This document shows positions 36,153 through 46,165 of a stretch of DNA of 64,000 bases, piece by piece. The notes beneath the pieces were generated by a model. It saw nothing but the letters and a program-made list of their open reading frames with translations. It made no database searches and was not told the origin of the DNA. The DNA is from Thermoplasmata archaeon (GTDB lineage: Archaea > Thermoplasmatota > E2 > DHVEG-1), in the NCBI GenBank assembly GCA_020054475.1, contig JAHWGJ010000001.1, positions 1 through 64,000 on the forward strand. Direction: 5' to 3'. Position 1 is the first letter of the stretch. Each line of letters begins with the position of its first letter. The translations under genes were made by a program, and so were the position numbers.

Positions 36153-37241
36153 TTATTTTTCAATTGTAAATGAATCAAATAATGTTCCATCAGGTTTTTT
36201 TGCTTCATAAATTAAAGCTTTTTGATCTGCTTTAATTATACAATAATGATAAGTCTGTTCTGATTTAATAGTCCACCATTTTTCCCCAACTTTATAAAGC
36301 GGTGCGCCACCTCCACCCGTTAAAATATAGTTAACATCATTAACCCTTCCTCGTTCATAACAATGATCATGCCCATTAAAAACTATATCAACATTAAAAA
36401 TGGAGAATAAAGGAGTCCAAATTAATCTAAGAGGATACGTACTTCCATGATTACCAGAGCTATAAGGTGGGTGATGAAAAAAAACTATTGTATATGGTCT
36501 TTTATTATCTATAAGATCCTTAATTAACCATATTGTCTGATTGGGGTTAAATCTATTTAGCTTATTTGAATCAAGGCCAATAAAATGAATTGGCCCATTA
36601 TCGAAAGAATACCAATATTTATTGTCTGGAAACGTGAAATATTTAAAATATGATATTCCATAATATTCATGATTACCTAAAACAGGATATAAGGTGCAAT
36701 TATGAGTATAATTTGAGATAGAGAAAAAATCAATCCATTGACTAACAATTCTTCCATCATTTACAAAATCTCCAGTATGTAATGCAAATTGAGGTTTTTC
36801 CGATTCTATTGCTTTTGCAACTATTTTTGCATTCTTCCATTGATCCCAAACCCCACGTGTATCTCCATATACTATAAATTCAATTGATTCATTTTCATTA
36901 AATGATGTATGAAATGAAAAAATATTACTTTCAATTCCATTGGATATTACTTTATAATAATATTGCTCAGATGATTCAAGATCATCAATTCTTATTTTAT
37001 GAAAATCTGTATTGTTATTCTCATAAATAATCCGATCAAATTCATTATTTAATCCAATATGTATACTATTATTTTCTGTATTAATATTTGTTTGCCAGAT
37101 TATATCTGTTGAATTTTGATTTGTGTTTTGAGGATATGGCCCTAATTCAATTGATATATTCTGAGATAATTTACCTTTAATTTGAATTGAAGGAGCCAAT
37201 ATTATTAATGAGACAATAATCAAGATTATTTTTTTACTCAT
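36153..37241 (-). CDS. Secreted purple-acid-phosphatase-like metallophosphoesterase
   Basis: 362 residues: signal peptide (IILIIVSLIILAPSIQIKG), an N-terminal fibronectin-like domain (about 30-105, TDIIWQTNINTENNSIHIG), and a calcineurin-like catalytic domain. Metal-binding motifs in order: VYGDTRG, HTGDFVNDG, LGNHEYYG, VFFHHPPYSSGNHG, VFNGHDHCYERG. It should release phosphate from organic phosphates outside the cell. Ends 18 nt from the convergent split regulator gene. Confidence 0.9.
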   Translation of the reverse strand: MSKKIILIIVSLIILAPSIQIKGKLSQNISIELGPYPQNTNQNSTDIIWQTNINTENNSIHIGLNNEFDRIIYENNNTDFHKIRIDDLESSEQYYYKVISNGIESNIFSFHTSFNENESIEFIVYGDTRGVWDQWKNAKIVAKAIESEKPQFALHTGDFVNDGRIVSQWIDFFSISNYTHNCTLYPVLGNHEYYGISYFKYFTFPDNKYWYSFDNGPIHFIGLDSNKLNRFNPNQTIWLIKDLIDNKRPYTIVFFHHPPYSSGNHGSTYPLRLIWTPLFSIFNVDIVFNGHDHCYERGRVNDVNYILTGGGGAPLYKVGEKWWTIKSEQTYHYCIIKADQKALIYEAKKPDGTLFDSFTIEK

Positions 37242-37327
37242 TTTAATTTTTTCTCCAATATATTATTATAATTATTTCATTATTTATTAAATTACCGTTA
37301 AGAAAAAAATGAATTTTTTACTAGAAA

Positions 37328-40300
37328 TTACTTTTTTGATTGGTCATTACATTCACAGGAATCAAAATCGTTTTCAATATTTTCATATTTCTTTGTTGAT
37401 ATTATATACCCTTTTCTTCTCATCCTCCAATCACCCCAATTGTATAGGATTATTGGTAACAATAAAACAGAGGTTAAAAAAGAATAAATAATTGTTATAG
37501 CTAAAATTAATCCAAATTGTTGTTGAGGAGGTATTGGTGCAAAAACTAATATTCCAAAACCAAGTGTTGTTGTCAAAGCAGCGATTAACAATGCCCCCCC
37601 TGTTTGAGATATTGTTTCACAAACAGATGTTCTGAAATCGCCGGTTCTATCAGCTGTAAATCGAAATCTTTGTGTAGCATGGATGGCATAATCAATGCCA
37701 ATACCTATTGTTATACTTGTTACAGTAATTGTTAAAATATTGAGTGAATATCCAATATAAAACATAGTGCCTAATATCCATATCATTGATACTCCAACAG
37801 GTATTATTGCAATTAATCCAAGAATCGGATTTTTATATACTATTATTACTACTAATGTTGCTAATATTATTGAGATAATGGTTGAGGTTACTTGACTAAC
37901 AGTTAGTGAATCAGTTATTGTCAATGTGACTATAAAGTTTCCAGTTACAACAGCTGATGCATTTCCAAATTCTTCAACATCATCATTTAATTCTTTTTTT
38001 AATAATTGAAGTTCATCATTAACATTACCTTCTTTTGTTTCTAGACTGGGGTCAATATATACCCTAATTATAGCTGCATCGTAGTCTTCATCATTTTCAT
38101 GAATTAAAGATCTAAAATTAGATTCATATTCCTCATTTGATCTCAGATAATTAAATAATGATTTTACATCATTATCTGATTTTGGGATATAATTTTCATT
38201 TAAATTAAAAATATTAACAAGAGATCTATTGTTATCCGCGGCTTCATTTATCAATGAAATGATACTTGAAGCTTTAACTGAGCCATCTACATTTAAAGCA
38301 AGATAAGTATCATCCTGCATATTATCATATGTTTTAGATATTCCTTTTAAGCATAATACAGTTGCAATATCTCCTTCGATTAAAATATATTCTTGATTCT
38401 GACTTGAAAAAGGAAAATCCTTTGCAATTTGATCTTGGATTTCTAATGAAGGGGTATCTCCAGGTATAAATTGATCGAAATCAAATCCTGTTTCAATCTG
38501 TGATGCGCCAATAAACATTACTAATGAGATTAAAATCATTAAAGCAAAAATCTTTTTTTGATGACAAAGAACAAGCCTTGAGGTTATTTTCATTATATTT
38601 ATTATTCCGAATCTGCTTGTTTTAAAATTGATTTTGACTTTTTTTCTCTTATCAACTATATATCTTAAAGGTGCTGAGAAGGTTATAGCAGTTATAAAAG
38701 TATAAATAACCCCAATTGCCAGTAGAATTCCAAAATCCCTGACAGGTGGAATAGTTGCACTTAAAAAGGAAATAAATGCAATAACTGTTGTAACCATAGC
38801 AAGAAACATAGCTGTACCTGTTTCATCAACAGATAATCTAATTGCTTCGCCAGGTGTTTTACCTTTAATCAATTCAGTTTTATAACTATGGAAAAGATGA
38901 ACTGAATAATCAACTCCTAAACCAAGAATTACAGGGAATAAAGCAACGGCAATAACATTAAACGGTATATTCAACAATGACATAGTTCCAAATAACCATA
39001 TAGAGGATATTACAAGTGAAAGTATAGCAATTAAAACATATGATGGTTTTCTAAAACTAATGAATAATACTAGAATAATTATAATAAATATTGAAGGGCC
39101 AATAATTTGATTAGCATCACCAGTAACTTCATTAATCTCAACAGATAATACACCTGGACCTGTTGCATTGAAAATTAAATTTGGATTTTCTTCATCTAAT
39201 CCATCGATTATTTCTAATAGTTCTTCTGTTTGACTAACTGATTCATCAATAGTATTTGAACTTTTAATTTCTGCAAAAATTAAAGCTTTTGAGGATATAC
39301 TATTATCCTGATATTCTTTAGAAATAAAAGATAAGGCAGTATTTTTTAAATCAATAATAAAAGGAGGAAATAAATAAAATATATTTGATGAACTTCCAGA
39401 ATTTGGTGCTTTATCGAGATTAATCCATTCTGTACTGTATTCAAAAAAATTATCTGAAATTGAGGAAAAATTAAATTCTTGATCACTTATGTTTTCAAAA
39501 TCTTCAAAGTTATCTAAAGAAAAAAAATCAGATATTATATTTGTTTGAAGATCTTCAAATCTTTTTGTCAAATCATAAAAATATTCAGGTGTTTGACTAT
39601 ATCTTGTTCCAATTGTAAAATTTGTTAGCTTTGCTGGAAGCTCAAAAGAATCAATTTTAGTTGATATCCCATATTTTCCTAATTCTGATTTTAATATTTG
39701 TATTATAATATTGTTTTTTGAGGTGTCAATTGTAATATTTGTATCCTCTAACGGAATTGGAATTTCTATATTTTCATCTGGAATTTTAATCCATATATAT
39801 GGTGTTATTGTGTAATATTTTTCTTGATCCTGAGATTCTATTATATTTTTGATTTCTTTAATATTTCTAAAAAATCCTTTAAAAAGAGTCCATTCAATTT
39901 GTTTTTGTTCCTTAAAAAATGCTATTTGAATTGATATTTTATAATTATATCTAAATGATGGATCAGGGCTTATTTGATTTTCAAATTCTATAAACCATTC
40001 TGTTATATTTACTATTCCGGGGTTTGAATATAATTCTGTATATATTTCACTTAAATCATATAAATTAATTTTCAATATTATTTTTTCTTCATTTTTTATT
40101 ATTTCACTATTGATAATATCTAAACTATTCTTAATATCTGAATCCTGATTGTCATCATTATCAAGTATGATTAATTCATTTATTTCTTCATAATTTAGTA
40201 AATCATTAATTGCTGTTTTTATTTGATCATCTGTACAATTTTCTAATGATTTTCCAAATTCAATTAGGCATATATTGTCAATAAATGTTGCAATTGAAAT

Positions 40301-40612
40301 AGTACTCAAAATATTATCATTTTTTTGTAATTGATTTTGAAAATTATATAATTCTTTTAATAAGTTTGAACTTATTATATTATTTTCATTTTCAGCTAAT
40401 GCCCTAATTATCAATATCTGCTGATTTGAACCAAAATATTCATTTATTTTAATACTAGCTTGAACCAATGGATCTTCTGGGGTGAAATCATTGAAATCTG
40501 TATTAAATTCTAAACCAGTGATAAAGGATGATAAAATAATTGTTATTATAATAATTATAACAATAAAATGCATTGGTTTATCTTCAATAATCCCCCCTAG
40601 AATAGAAACCAT
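37328..40612 (-). CDS. RND-superfamily (MMPL/SSD-type) exporter
   Basis: 1094 residues in two similar halves, each with one membrane helix, a large external domain, then five to six more helices (12 total). VALFPVILGLGVDYSVHLFHSYK in half one and VTSITIGIGIDYAIHATQRFR in half two carry the G-x-x-x-D-Y-x-x-H/Y signature of the proton relay. Such carriers move lipids, hydrophobic compounds or surface molecules. Single gene; cargo unknown. Ends with a Cys-containing hydrophilic tail (NDFDSCECNDQSKK). Confidence 0.9.
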   Translation of the reverse strand: MVSILGGIIEDKPMHFIVIIIIITIILSSFITGLEFNTDFNDFTPEDPLVQASIKINEYFGSNQQILIIRALAENENNIISSNLLKELYNFQNQLQKNDNILSTISIATFIDNICLIEFGKSLENCTDDQIKTAINDLLNYEEINELIILDNDDNQDSDIKNSLDIINSEIIKNEEKIILKINLYDLSEIYTELYSNPGIVNITEWFIEFENQISPDPSFRYNYKISIQIAFFKEQKQIEWTLFKGFFRNIKEIKNIIESQDQEKYYTITPYIWIKIPDENIEIPIPLEDTNITIDTSKNNIIIQILKSELGKYGISTKIDSFELPAKLTNFTIGTRYSQTPEYFYDLTKRFEDLQTNIISDFFSLDNFEDFENISDQEFNFSSISDNFFEYSTEWINLDKAPNSGSSSNIFYLFPPFIIDLKNTALSFISKEYQDNSISSKALIFAEIKSSNTIDESVSQTEELLEIIDGLDEENPNLIFNATGPGVLSVEINEVTGDANQIIGPSIFIIIILVLFISFRKPSYVLIAILSLVISSIWLFGTMSLLNIPFNVIAVALFPVILGLGVDYSVHLFHSYKTELIKGKTPGEAIRLSVDETGTAMFLAMVTTVIAFISFLSATIPPVRDFGILLAIGVIYTFITAITFSAPLRYIVDKRKKVKINFKTSRFGIINIMKITSRLVLCHQKKIFALMILISLVMFIGASQIETGFDFDQFIPGDTPSLEIQDQIAKDFPFSSQNQEYILIEGDIATVLCLKGISKTYDNMQDDTYLALNVDGSVKASSIISLINEAADNNRSLVNIFNLNENYIPKSDNDVKSLFNYLRSNEEYESNFRSLIHENDEDYDAAIIRVYIDPSLETKEGNVNDELQLLKKELNDDVEEFGNASAVVTGNFIVTLTITDSLTVSQVTSTIISIILATLVVIIVYKNPILGLIAIIPVGVSMIWILGTMFYIGYSLNILTITVTSITIGIGIDYAIHATQRFRFTADRTGDFRTSVCETISQTGGALLIAALTTTLGFGILVFAPIPPQQQFGLILAITIIYSFLTSVLLLPIILYNWGDWRMRRKGYIISTKKYENIENDFDSCECNDQSKK

Positions 40613-41288
40613 TAATTTTACCTTTTTAGTTATATATTATTTATATATAATAATTTGTTATCTTAAAAATCTATTTATTTATGTTTTGTTTCTCTCTCTT
40701 TGTTAAAGATATCTAATAATAAAATAATTTTTTTTCTCCCTTTGTTATTTGTAAGTTTTATTGAGAGAGAAAAATTTTTTTTTAATTATAGCTCTCCCCC
40801 TCTCTCTAATTAAAATACAATTTTCCCTCGCTCCTACAATATTTTTAACTATAATTTAAGATTAAATAGATAATCCAACAGAAGAATTTCTCCCTCATAT
40901 CCATTTTAATATTTTATTATATAGATTTTGAATAATTTATTATAAACATCAAAATTTATTAATATTATAAAATTTAAAATTTTATTGACATTTGTATCAA
41001 GATAAATTGAATCTCGTGAGCAAATGTTTCAACATAAATTGGTATCTTTGAGCAATAATTCCATATTTAATGATTTATTTAAGAAAATATTTTATTTACT
41101 TTTTTTTATGAAATATTATTTAATGATTTTATTAAAAGTTATTTAGATATAGATAATTGATAGTAAAAAAAATGTTTTATTATTAATTGAACTGACTAAT
41201 TATTTGTCTTTATATTAATTAAATTATTTTCGATATTGTATTATCATTTATTGGTAAAAGATTGGCAAATGTATGATTATATTAAATG
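40613..41288. other. Gene-free stretch with inverted repeat (element E)
   Basis: 676 nt without a supported gene. GAGAGAGAAAAA (40763-40774) faces CTCTCCCCCTCTCTC (40792-40806), again purine left, pyrimidine right; another CTCTCTCTTTG lies near 40692. The rest is low-complexity AT sequence with no open frame, tRNA or direct repeats noticed. Confidence 0.5.
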
Positions 41289-41954
41289 TTAATAAGTTAA
41301 TAATGAAAAAATTGAGGGCATATGAATTTCACCATTTCTTCTAATGATTATTGTATTTATCATTGATCGCATTATATCAATTGGTCCAAAGAATTCACCT
41401 TTACCAATTACCAACACATAATCACCTCCTTGATTATAGGGATCCCAGCAATAAATGTAATAAGTTCCAGATTCAGATATATTCATATCTAGAATAGGGC
41501 CATAATAATATGATTTCCCTCCAAAGGGTTCATAGAATGTTTCTCTTTCAACCCCCTGTTCAACATTTTCTTTTATTATTGCACCATATCCTTCTGGAAT
41601 TTCAAATGGTAATTCTTGATTAGGTGATGGAAGATTAGGCCCAACAAGTGCAAACCAAGGTACAAAATTTTCATAATAATTCTCAATAACAGGTACAATT
41701 ATTTCAATATACACATTCTTAGGTTTGTTATTTATTTTAAATTTATAGACATCAATATCTTCACATTGCGTATCTACATCATTTTCAAGCCAAGCATAAA
41801 AAGCTTTAGATTTTTCAATCATTTTCCAAACATAAAACGGGTTATCCTCTGAATAATCAGATCTTTCAATATATGGAACATGTGCTGTAGCAATAGAAGC
41901 TGTTAATAAAATTGTAATAATTGACAAAATTATTATTATATTATTTTTTATCAT
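41289..41954 (-). CDS. Secreted protein of unknown function
   Basis: 221 residues. Signal peptide (NNIIIILSIITILLTASIATA) then a single beta-rich domain: HVPYIERSDYSEDNPFYVW, SKAFYAWLENDVDTQCEDIDVYKF, VPWFALVGPNLP and SGTYYIYCWDPYNQGGDYVLVIGKGEFF. The latter part resembles the bacterial pre-peptidase C-terminal/jelly-roll type that stabilises secreted proteins, and ends with a short helix (DIMRSMINTIIIRR). One possible disulfide pair. No neighbours on the same strand. Confidence 0.65.
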   Translation of the reverse strand: MIKNNIIIILSIITILLTASIATAHVPYIERSDYSEDNPFYVWKMIEKSKAFYAWLENDVDTQCEDIDVYKFKINNKPKNVYIEIIVPVIENYYENFVPWFALVGPNLPSPNQELPFEIPEGYGAIIKENVEQGVERETFYEPFGGKSYYYGPILDMNISESGTYYIYCWDPYNQGGDYVLVIGKGEFFGPIDIMRSMINTIIIRRNGEIHMPSIFSLLTY

Positions 41955-42112
41955 TAATTTTAAATCCCCTATTAAAAAATATATTAACTATTTATATATT
42001 CTTGGATAAGTCAATTAATAATTATTTTAATGAGATAAAAATTTATTATTAATATAAATTATAAAAGGTAAGTAAAAAGATAATGAGAATATTGTAAGAA
42101 TAATATTTATTA

Positions 42113-42508
42113 TTATTTATTTTTAAATTTTAATGATAATGAATTTATACAATATCGTTTCCTAGTAGGTAAAGGCCCATCATCAAATAAGTGTCCTAAA
42201 TGCCCTCCACATTTTTTACATATTACTTCAATTCGTTTCATTCCAAAACTATTATCATTTTTTTCAATTATATTTTCTTTATTTATAGCGTCATTGAAAC
42301 TTGGCCATCCACTTCCAGAATCAAATTTAGTTTCTGAAGTAAACAACTCATTTCCACATGCAGCACATAGATAAATTCCCTTTTTTTTATTATTTAATAA
42401 TTCACCTGTAAATGGTTTTTCAGTACCTTTTCCCCTTAGAACCATATATTGATCAGGAGTTAATTTTTCCTTCCAATCTTTATCAGATTTTTTAATTTCA
42501 TTAATCAT
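42113..42508 (-). CDS. msrB: Peptide methionine-R-sulfoxide reductase MsrB
   Basis: Start moved to ATG 42508 ([16 protein letters not shown]), where MsrB proteins usually begin; 131 residues. Repairs oxidised methionine in proteins. Zinc site CAAC and CKKC, substrate loop [31 protein letters not shown] with catalytic Cys near the end. The upstream codons in the ORF track overlap a TATATA promoter-like stretch, which supports the shorter start. Confidence 0.95.
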   Translation of the reverse strand: MINEIKKSDKDWKEKLTPDQYMVLRGKGTEKPFTGELLNNKKKGIYLCAACGNELFTSETKFDSGSGWPSFNDAINKENIIEKNDNSFGMKRIEVICKKCGGHLGHLFDDGPLPTRKRYCINSLSLKFKNK

Positions 42509-42708
42509 AATATAAATAATATGAAATAAAGTATATATATCTCTTATTCTAATAAAAAAAATCATTAATTAATAAAATTTAATCAAAAATTACCATAATA
42601 TAAACAATAGAATTAAATAATAAAAAATATTTTGTCAAATATATTATATAGCATTACATATTATTGAAAAATAAAGAATAATAATTAATATAACCCGGGA
42701 GGTAAAAA

Positions 42709-42996
42709 ATGGTTGAAATAAATATAGATTCTTGCATCTGTTGTGGTAAACAAATAACTGAGAATGCATCTATTAGAAGAATAATGTGCATCGATTGTAT
42801 GGCAAAAATCATTAAAGAAATAAATATTGAACCAGATGAACATTATTCTGATTTTATCGATTTTGCATATAATATTAAAAATAGATTAGAAAAAGGTGAA
42901 GATGCGGGGAAAATTATGGAAAACATTCCTGACGGTTTTGATGCATGGCTTAAGAAAAATTCTTCATTAAGTGGGTATGGAATTATTTCAGATTGA
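42709..42996 (+). CDS. Small CxxC protein next to MCM-like ATPase
   Basis: 95 residues. CICCGKQI and CIDCMAKI form a four-Cys zinc site (C-x-C-C...C-x2-C); the rest is an acidic helical domain (YSDFIDFAYNIKNRLEKGED). GGGAGGT lies just before ATG, one of the strongest ribosome sites in the window. It is 139 nt before the MCM-like gene on the same strand; a functional link is possible. Family not recognised. Confidence 0.6.
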   Translation: MVEINIDSCICCGKQITENASIRRIMCIDCMAKIIKEINIEPDEHYSDFIDFAYNIKNRLEKGEDAGKIMENIPDGFDAWLKKNSSLSGYGIISD

Positions 42997-43135
42997 AATA
43001 TAACTCCCCGTAAGATAATAATTTAGATTAATTAAAGAACATTTAATCATATTTAAACCTAGAATAAATTTTACCATATCAAATCAAATATTAAAATAAA
43101 TATAATATAGATGAACAAATCTTACGTTTTAACAT

Positions 43136-44044
43136 ATGCCTGAAAGTACAGAAGAATATTTTCAAATTATTTCAAAAGAAAACCCATTAGAATTTTTTTC
43201 AAAACATATATGCCCATATCTAGTTGGAACACAATGGGATGTCATTCGTAAAAGTTCCTTATTAATGGGAGTTACAAAGGATAGATCTAATTTGCGGATG
43301 AGACTACATATTTTATTATGCGGGGGTCCTGGAACAGGAAAATCAGAATTTCTAAATTGGTGGCAACAAAAAATGGATGGTGTATTAATAAATTCTGAAC
43401 TTACATCAAAAACGGGTCTTGTAGGTGATGCTAGAGGAAAAAAAATTCATCCGGGATTATTGGCTCAATCAAATGGTTCAGTTTTATTAGTTGATGAACT
43501 TGATAAAATGTCGATTAATGACCAAAATGGATTACTTCAAACAATGGAAGAAGGAGAATATACAATAACAAAAGGAAAAAATCGACAGTCATTTAAAGCT
43601 GAGGTAAGAGTTATTGCAACATGTAATAATTTAGAAAAAATTCAAAAACCACTTTTAGATCGATTTGATTTTCCATTTAATGTTTCTAAAATATCAAGAA
43701 TACAAAGAGCAGAATATGTATCTGATATCATTGATAGCTTTATGGGGAAAAATGCAAAAGACTATTCATTAGTTGTAAAGGCATATCTAAACTGGGCAAA
43801 AAATGCAAAAACTTGGATCGATCCAACAGATGAACCATCTATTAAAAAAACAATTAAAAATTACATTCTCGAAACAGATGCGAATATTGAAGGTATATCT
43901 TACAGAAGTTTAGAATACTCAATTCTAAGAATTGCTTATGCGCTTGCTTTACTTGAAAGAAGTAAAATAACTGAAAATCATATAAGCTATGCAATTGAAT
44001 TGAAAGATAATGTTTTAAAAGGATTTATTGGTTTTATTGAATAG
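43136..44044 (+). CDS. MCM-like AAA ATPase lacking the N-terminal domain
   Basis: 302 residues. Only the ATPase core and lid of the MCM helicase family are present: Walker A LCGGPGTGKSE (about 63-73), SKTGLVGDARG, Walker B VLLVDELDKMS, helix-2 insert segment EEGEYTITKGKNRQSFKAEV, sensor 1 VIATCNN, arginine finger LLDRFDFPF, and ISYRSLEYSILRIAYALAL of the lid. Normal archaeal MCM has an added OB-fold domain of about 250 residues for DNA binding and a winged helix; both are missing. It may be an accessory or element-derived ATPase. Leaderless start. Confidence 0.8.
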   Translation: MPESTEEYFQIISKENPLEFFSKHICPYLVGTQWDVIRKSSLLMGVTKDRSNLRMRLHILLCGGPGTGKSEFLNWWQQKMDGVLINSELTSKTGLVGDARGKKIHPGLLAQSNGSVLLVDELDKMSINDQNGLLQTMEEGEYTITKGKNRQSFKAEVRVIATCNNLEKIQKPLLDRFDFPFNVSKISRIQRAEYVSDIIDSFMGKNAKDYSLVVKAYLNWAKNAKTWIDPTDEPSIKKTIKNYILETDANIEGISYRSLEYSILRIAYALALLERSKITENHISYAIELKDNVLKGFIGFIE

Positions 44045-44305
44045 AATTAGTATAAAACTCATATATTTCAAATAATGTAAAATAAAAAAAAGGATATTTC
44101 CTCACCACATCTATTGATATAGAATTAGTATTTATCAATTAATTGGAATACTTTTTTGCTAATTATAAATTCTTTATTGATTTGAAATTAATAAAAAAAA
44201 ATGCTACAAAATCAATAAAATAGAATATAATATGATATTTATGAACAAAATCTGAATCACTATGATTTTATATAACAAATGTTATTTATGTATAGGGGTA
44301 AATAT

Positions 44306-46147
44306 ATGAAAAAAATAATCATCACTATGATAATTGGCATATTGCTAATTAACTCCATTGCAATAATTGCCATGCCAACGCATGTTGATAATAAAAAAAT
44401 ATTCAATGAAAATCTAATAATATCTAAACCATTGATAAAAGATATTGGAAATTTCATGTCAATCCAAATTGATGAAGCAGATTCATTTTTATATGAACCC
44501 GGAAAGCCATTTCTTCCGGTAATAACTAAAACTTATGAATTTCCATTAGGTACAAAAATAATTAATGTAAATATCTGCTATGAAGGGGATGAAATTATTT
44601 TATCAAAAAAGATTTATCCTTCACCTATCCCAACAACAATTTTAAAAGATATCAATTTAAAATCATTAAATTTGTTTTTTGAAAGAAGTGTTTATGAAAA
44701 TTCTGATTTTTACCCCTCGGAACAATATACTATATCAAAGGGCGCAGGATTGAATAATGGAGAACATGTATTATTTCTTAATATAAGAATTAATCCTCAA
44801 TATTCGCCTCAGAAAAATATTTTAATATTTCCTCAAAATGTAGGAATAAAAATTGAATATATTCTACCTGAAAAATCAATTGTAAAATCAGATGATTACG
44901 ATATGGTAATTATTTCACCAGAAATGTTTTCCTCAGAAATACAATCACTAATAGATCATAAAAACAATGTTGGAATTCAAACATTTTTAAAAACAATTGA
45001 GGAGATTTATGAAGAATTCTCTGGATTTGACGAACCAGAGCAGATAAAATATTTCATAAAGGATGCAGTAGAAAATCTTGGTATTTCATATGTTTTATTT
45101 ATCGGAGATGTAAATCATCTACCAATTAGAAAAACATCAATAAGAATGGAACTTCCTATTGATGATGCAATAACTGATCTTTATTACGCGGATATTTATG
45201 ATTCTAATGGAAATTTTAGTTCCTGGGATTCAAATGAAAACAAAGTTTTTGGAGAATTTAAATTAGAAAATTACATGCCGCCCGGGGATATTATTGATCT
45301 GTATCCTGATATAATGACCGGTCGTATTCCTTGTTCAAATAGCGATCAATTATCTCTTATCATCGATAAAATTATAACTTATGAAACAGAGACTTATGGC
45401 GAACCTTGGTTTAATAATTTAATCTTAATGGCAGGTGATACTTTTCCATATGATGATAAAAATGAGGGTGAAATGATAACAAATATTATTGCAAATCAAA
45501 TGGAACAGTTTGGATACATTCCAGAAAAACTTTTCACATCATTAGATACATTTAAACCAAGAATTATAAACGAGAAAATATCCGAAGGTGCAGGTTTTGT
45601 TAGTTACTCGGGGCATGGATATGAACAAGGTTTCGGTACTTCTCCGCCTCAAAGAGATAAAAGAATAGAATACTTCTCACCATATCTTATAGGTATGAAA
45701 AATAATAATAAACTACCTATTATTTTCTTAGATGCTTGTTCTACAACAAAACTAGATTTTACAATCCATGATCTTAAAGAGTGGTATCCAACACCATTTG
45801 TTATGTTATTATCTTTTTTAAATAATATCCCTTACGATTCAGATAATTTATACCCCTGTTTCTCATGGGAACTACTTAAAAAACAGAATGGTGGTTCTAT
45901 AGCTACAATGGGTTCAACCCGAGTTGCTTTTTTAGGGATGTCAATGGAAGGTGAAGTTGTAGGGGGTATTGCGTTTTTAAATATCAAATTCTTTGAAGCT
46001 TATGAGGCTGGAAGCACTATTGGACCTTTATTCAACTCAGCAATAAATTCATATATAAATAGTGCAGGTTGGAGAGAACCCATTACCCCTCAAGAATTCA
46101 TATTACTTGGTGATCCTAGTTTGAAAATTGGCGGATATTTAAATTAA
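44306..46147 (+). CDS. Secreted C25 (gingipain-like) cysteine peptidase
   Basis: Start moved to ATG 44306 behind GGGGT; 613 residues. Signal peptide (IIITMIIGILLINSIAIIA), a propeptide-like region (~25-205), then the catalytic domain (~205-600): YDMVIISPEMFSSEIQSLIDHKN, YVLFIGDVNHLP, IMTGRIPC, active His in VSYSGHGYEQGF (about 435) and Cys in IFLDACSTTKLDF (about 477). Ends at FILLGDPSLKIGGYLN, the domain's usual close. Degrades proteins outside the cell. C25 peptidases have been reported in sediment Thermoplasmatota. Confidence 0.92.
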   Translation: MKKIIITMIIGILLINSIAIIAMPTHVDNKKIFNENLIISKPLIKDIGNFMSIQIDEADSFLYEPGKPFLPVITKTYEFPLGTKIINVNICYEGDEIILSKKIYPSPIPTTILKDINLKSLNLFFERSVYENSDFYPSEQYTISKGAGLNNGEHVLFLNIRINPQYSPQKNILIFPQNVGIKIEYILPEKSIVKSDDYDMVIISPEMFSSEIQSLIDHKNNVGIQTFLKTIEEIYEEFSGFDEPEQIKYFIKDAVENLGISYVLFIGDVNHLPIRKTSIRMELPIDDAITDLYYADIYDSNGNFSSWDSNENKVFGEFKLENYMPPGDIIDLYPDIMTGRIPCSNSDQLSLIIDKIITYETETYGEPWFNNLILMAGDTFPYDDKNEGEMITNIIANQMEQFGYIPEKLFTSLDTFKPRIINEKISEGAGFVSYSGHGYEQGFGTSPPQRDKRIEYFSPYLIGMKNNNKLPIIFLDACSTTKLDFTIHDLKEWYPTPFVMLLSFLNNIPYDSDNLYPCFSWELLKKQNGGSIATMGSTRVAFLGMSMEGEVVGGIAFLNIKFFEAYEAGSTIGPLFNSAINSYINSAGWREPITPQEFILLGDPSLKIGGYLN

Positions 46148-46165
46148 TTAAAAAATATCTTTTGT

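Noticed and set aside
43136-44044. Integrated mobile element around the MCM-like gene
   Set aside because: No integrase, transposase, flanking repeats or nearby tRNA end were found; composition matches the neighbours.
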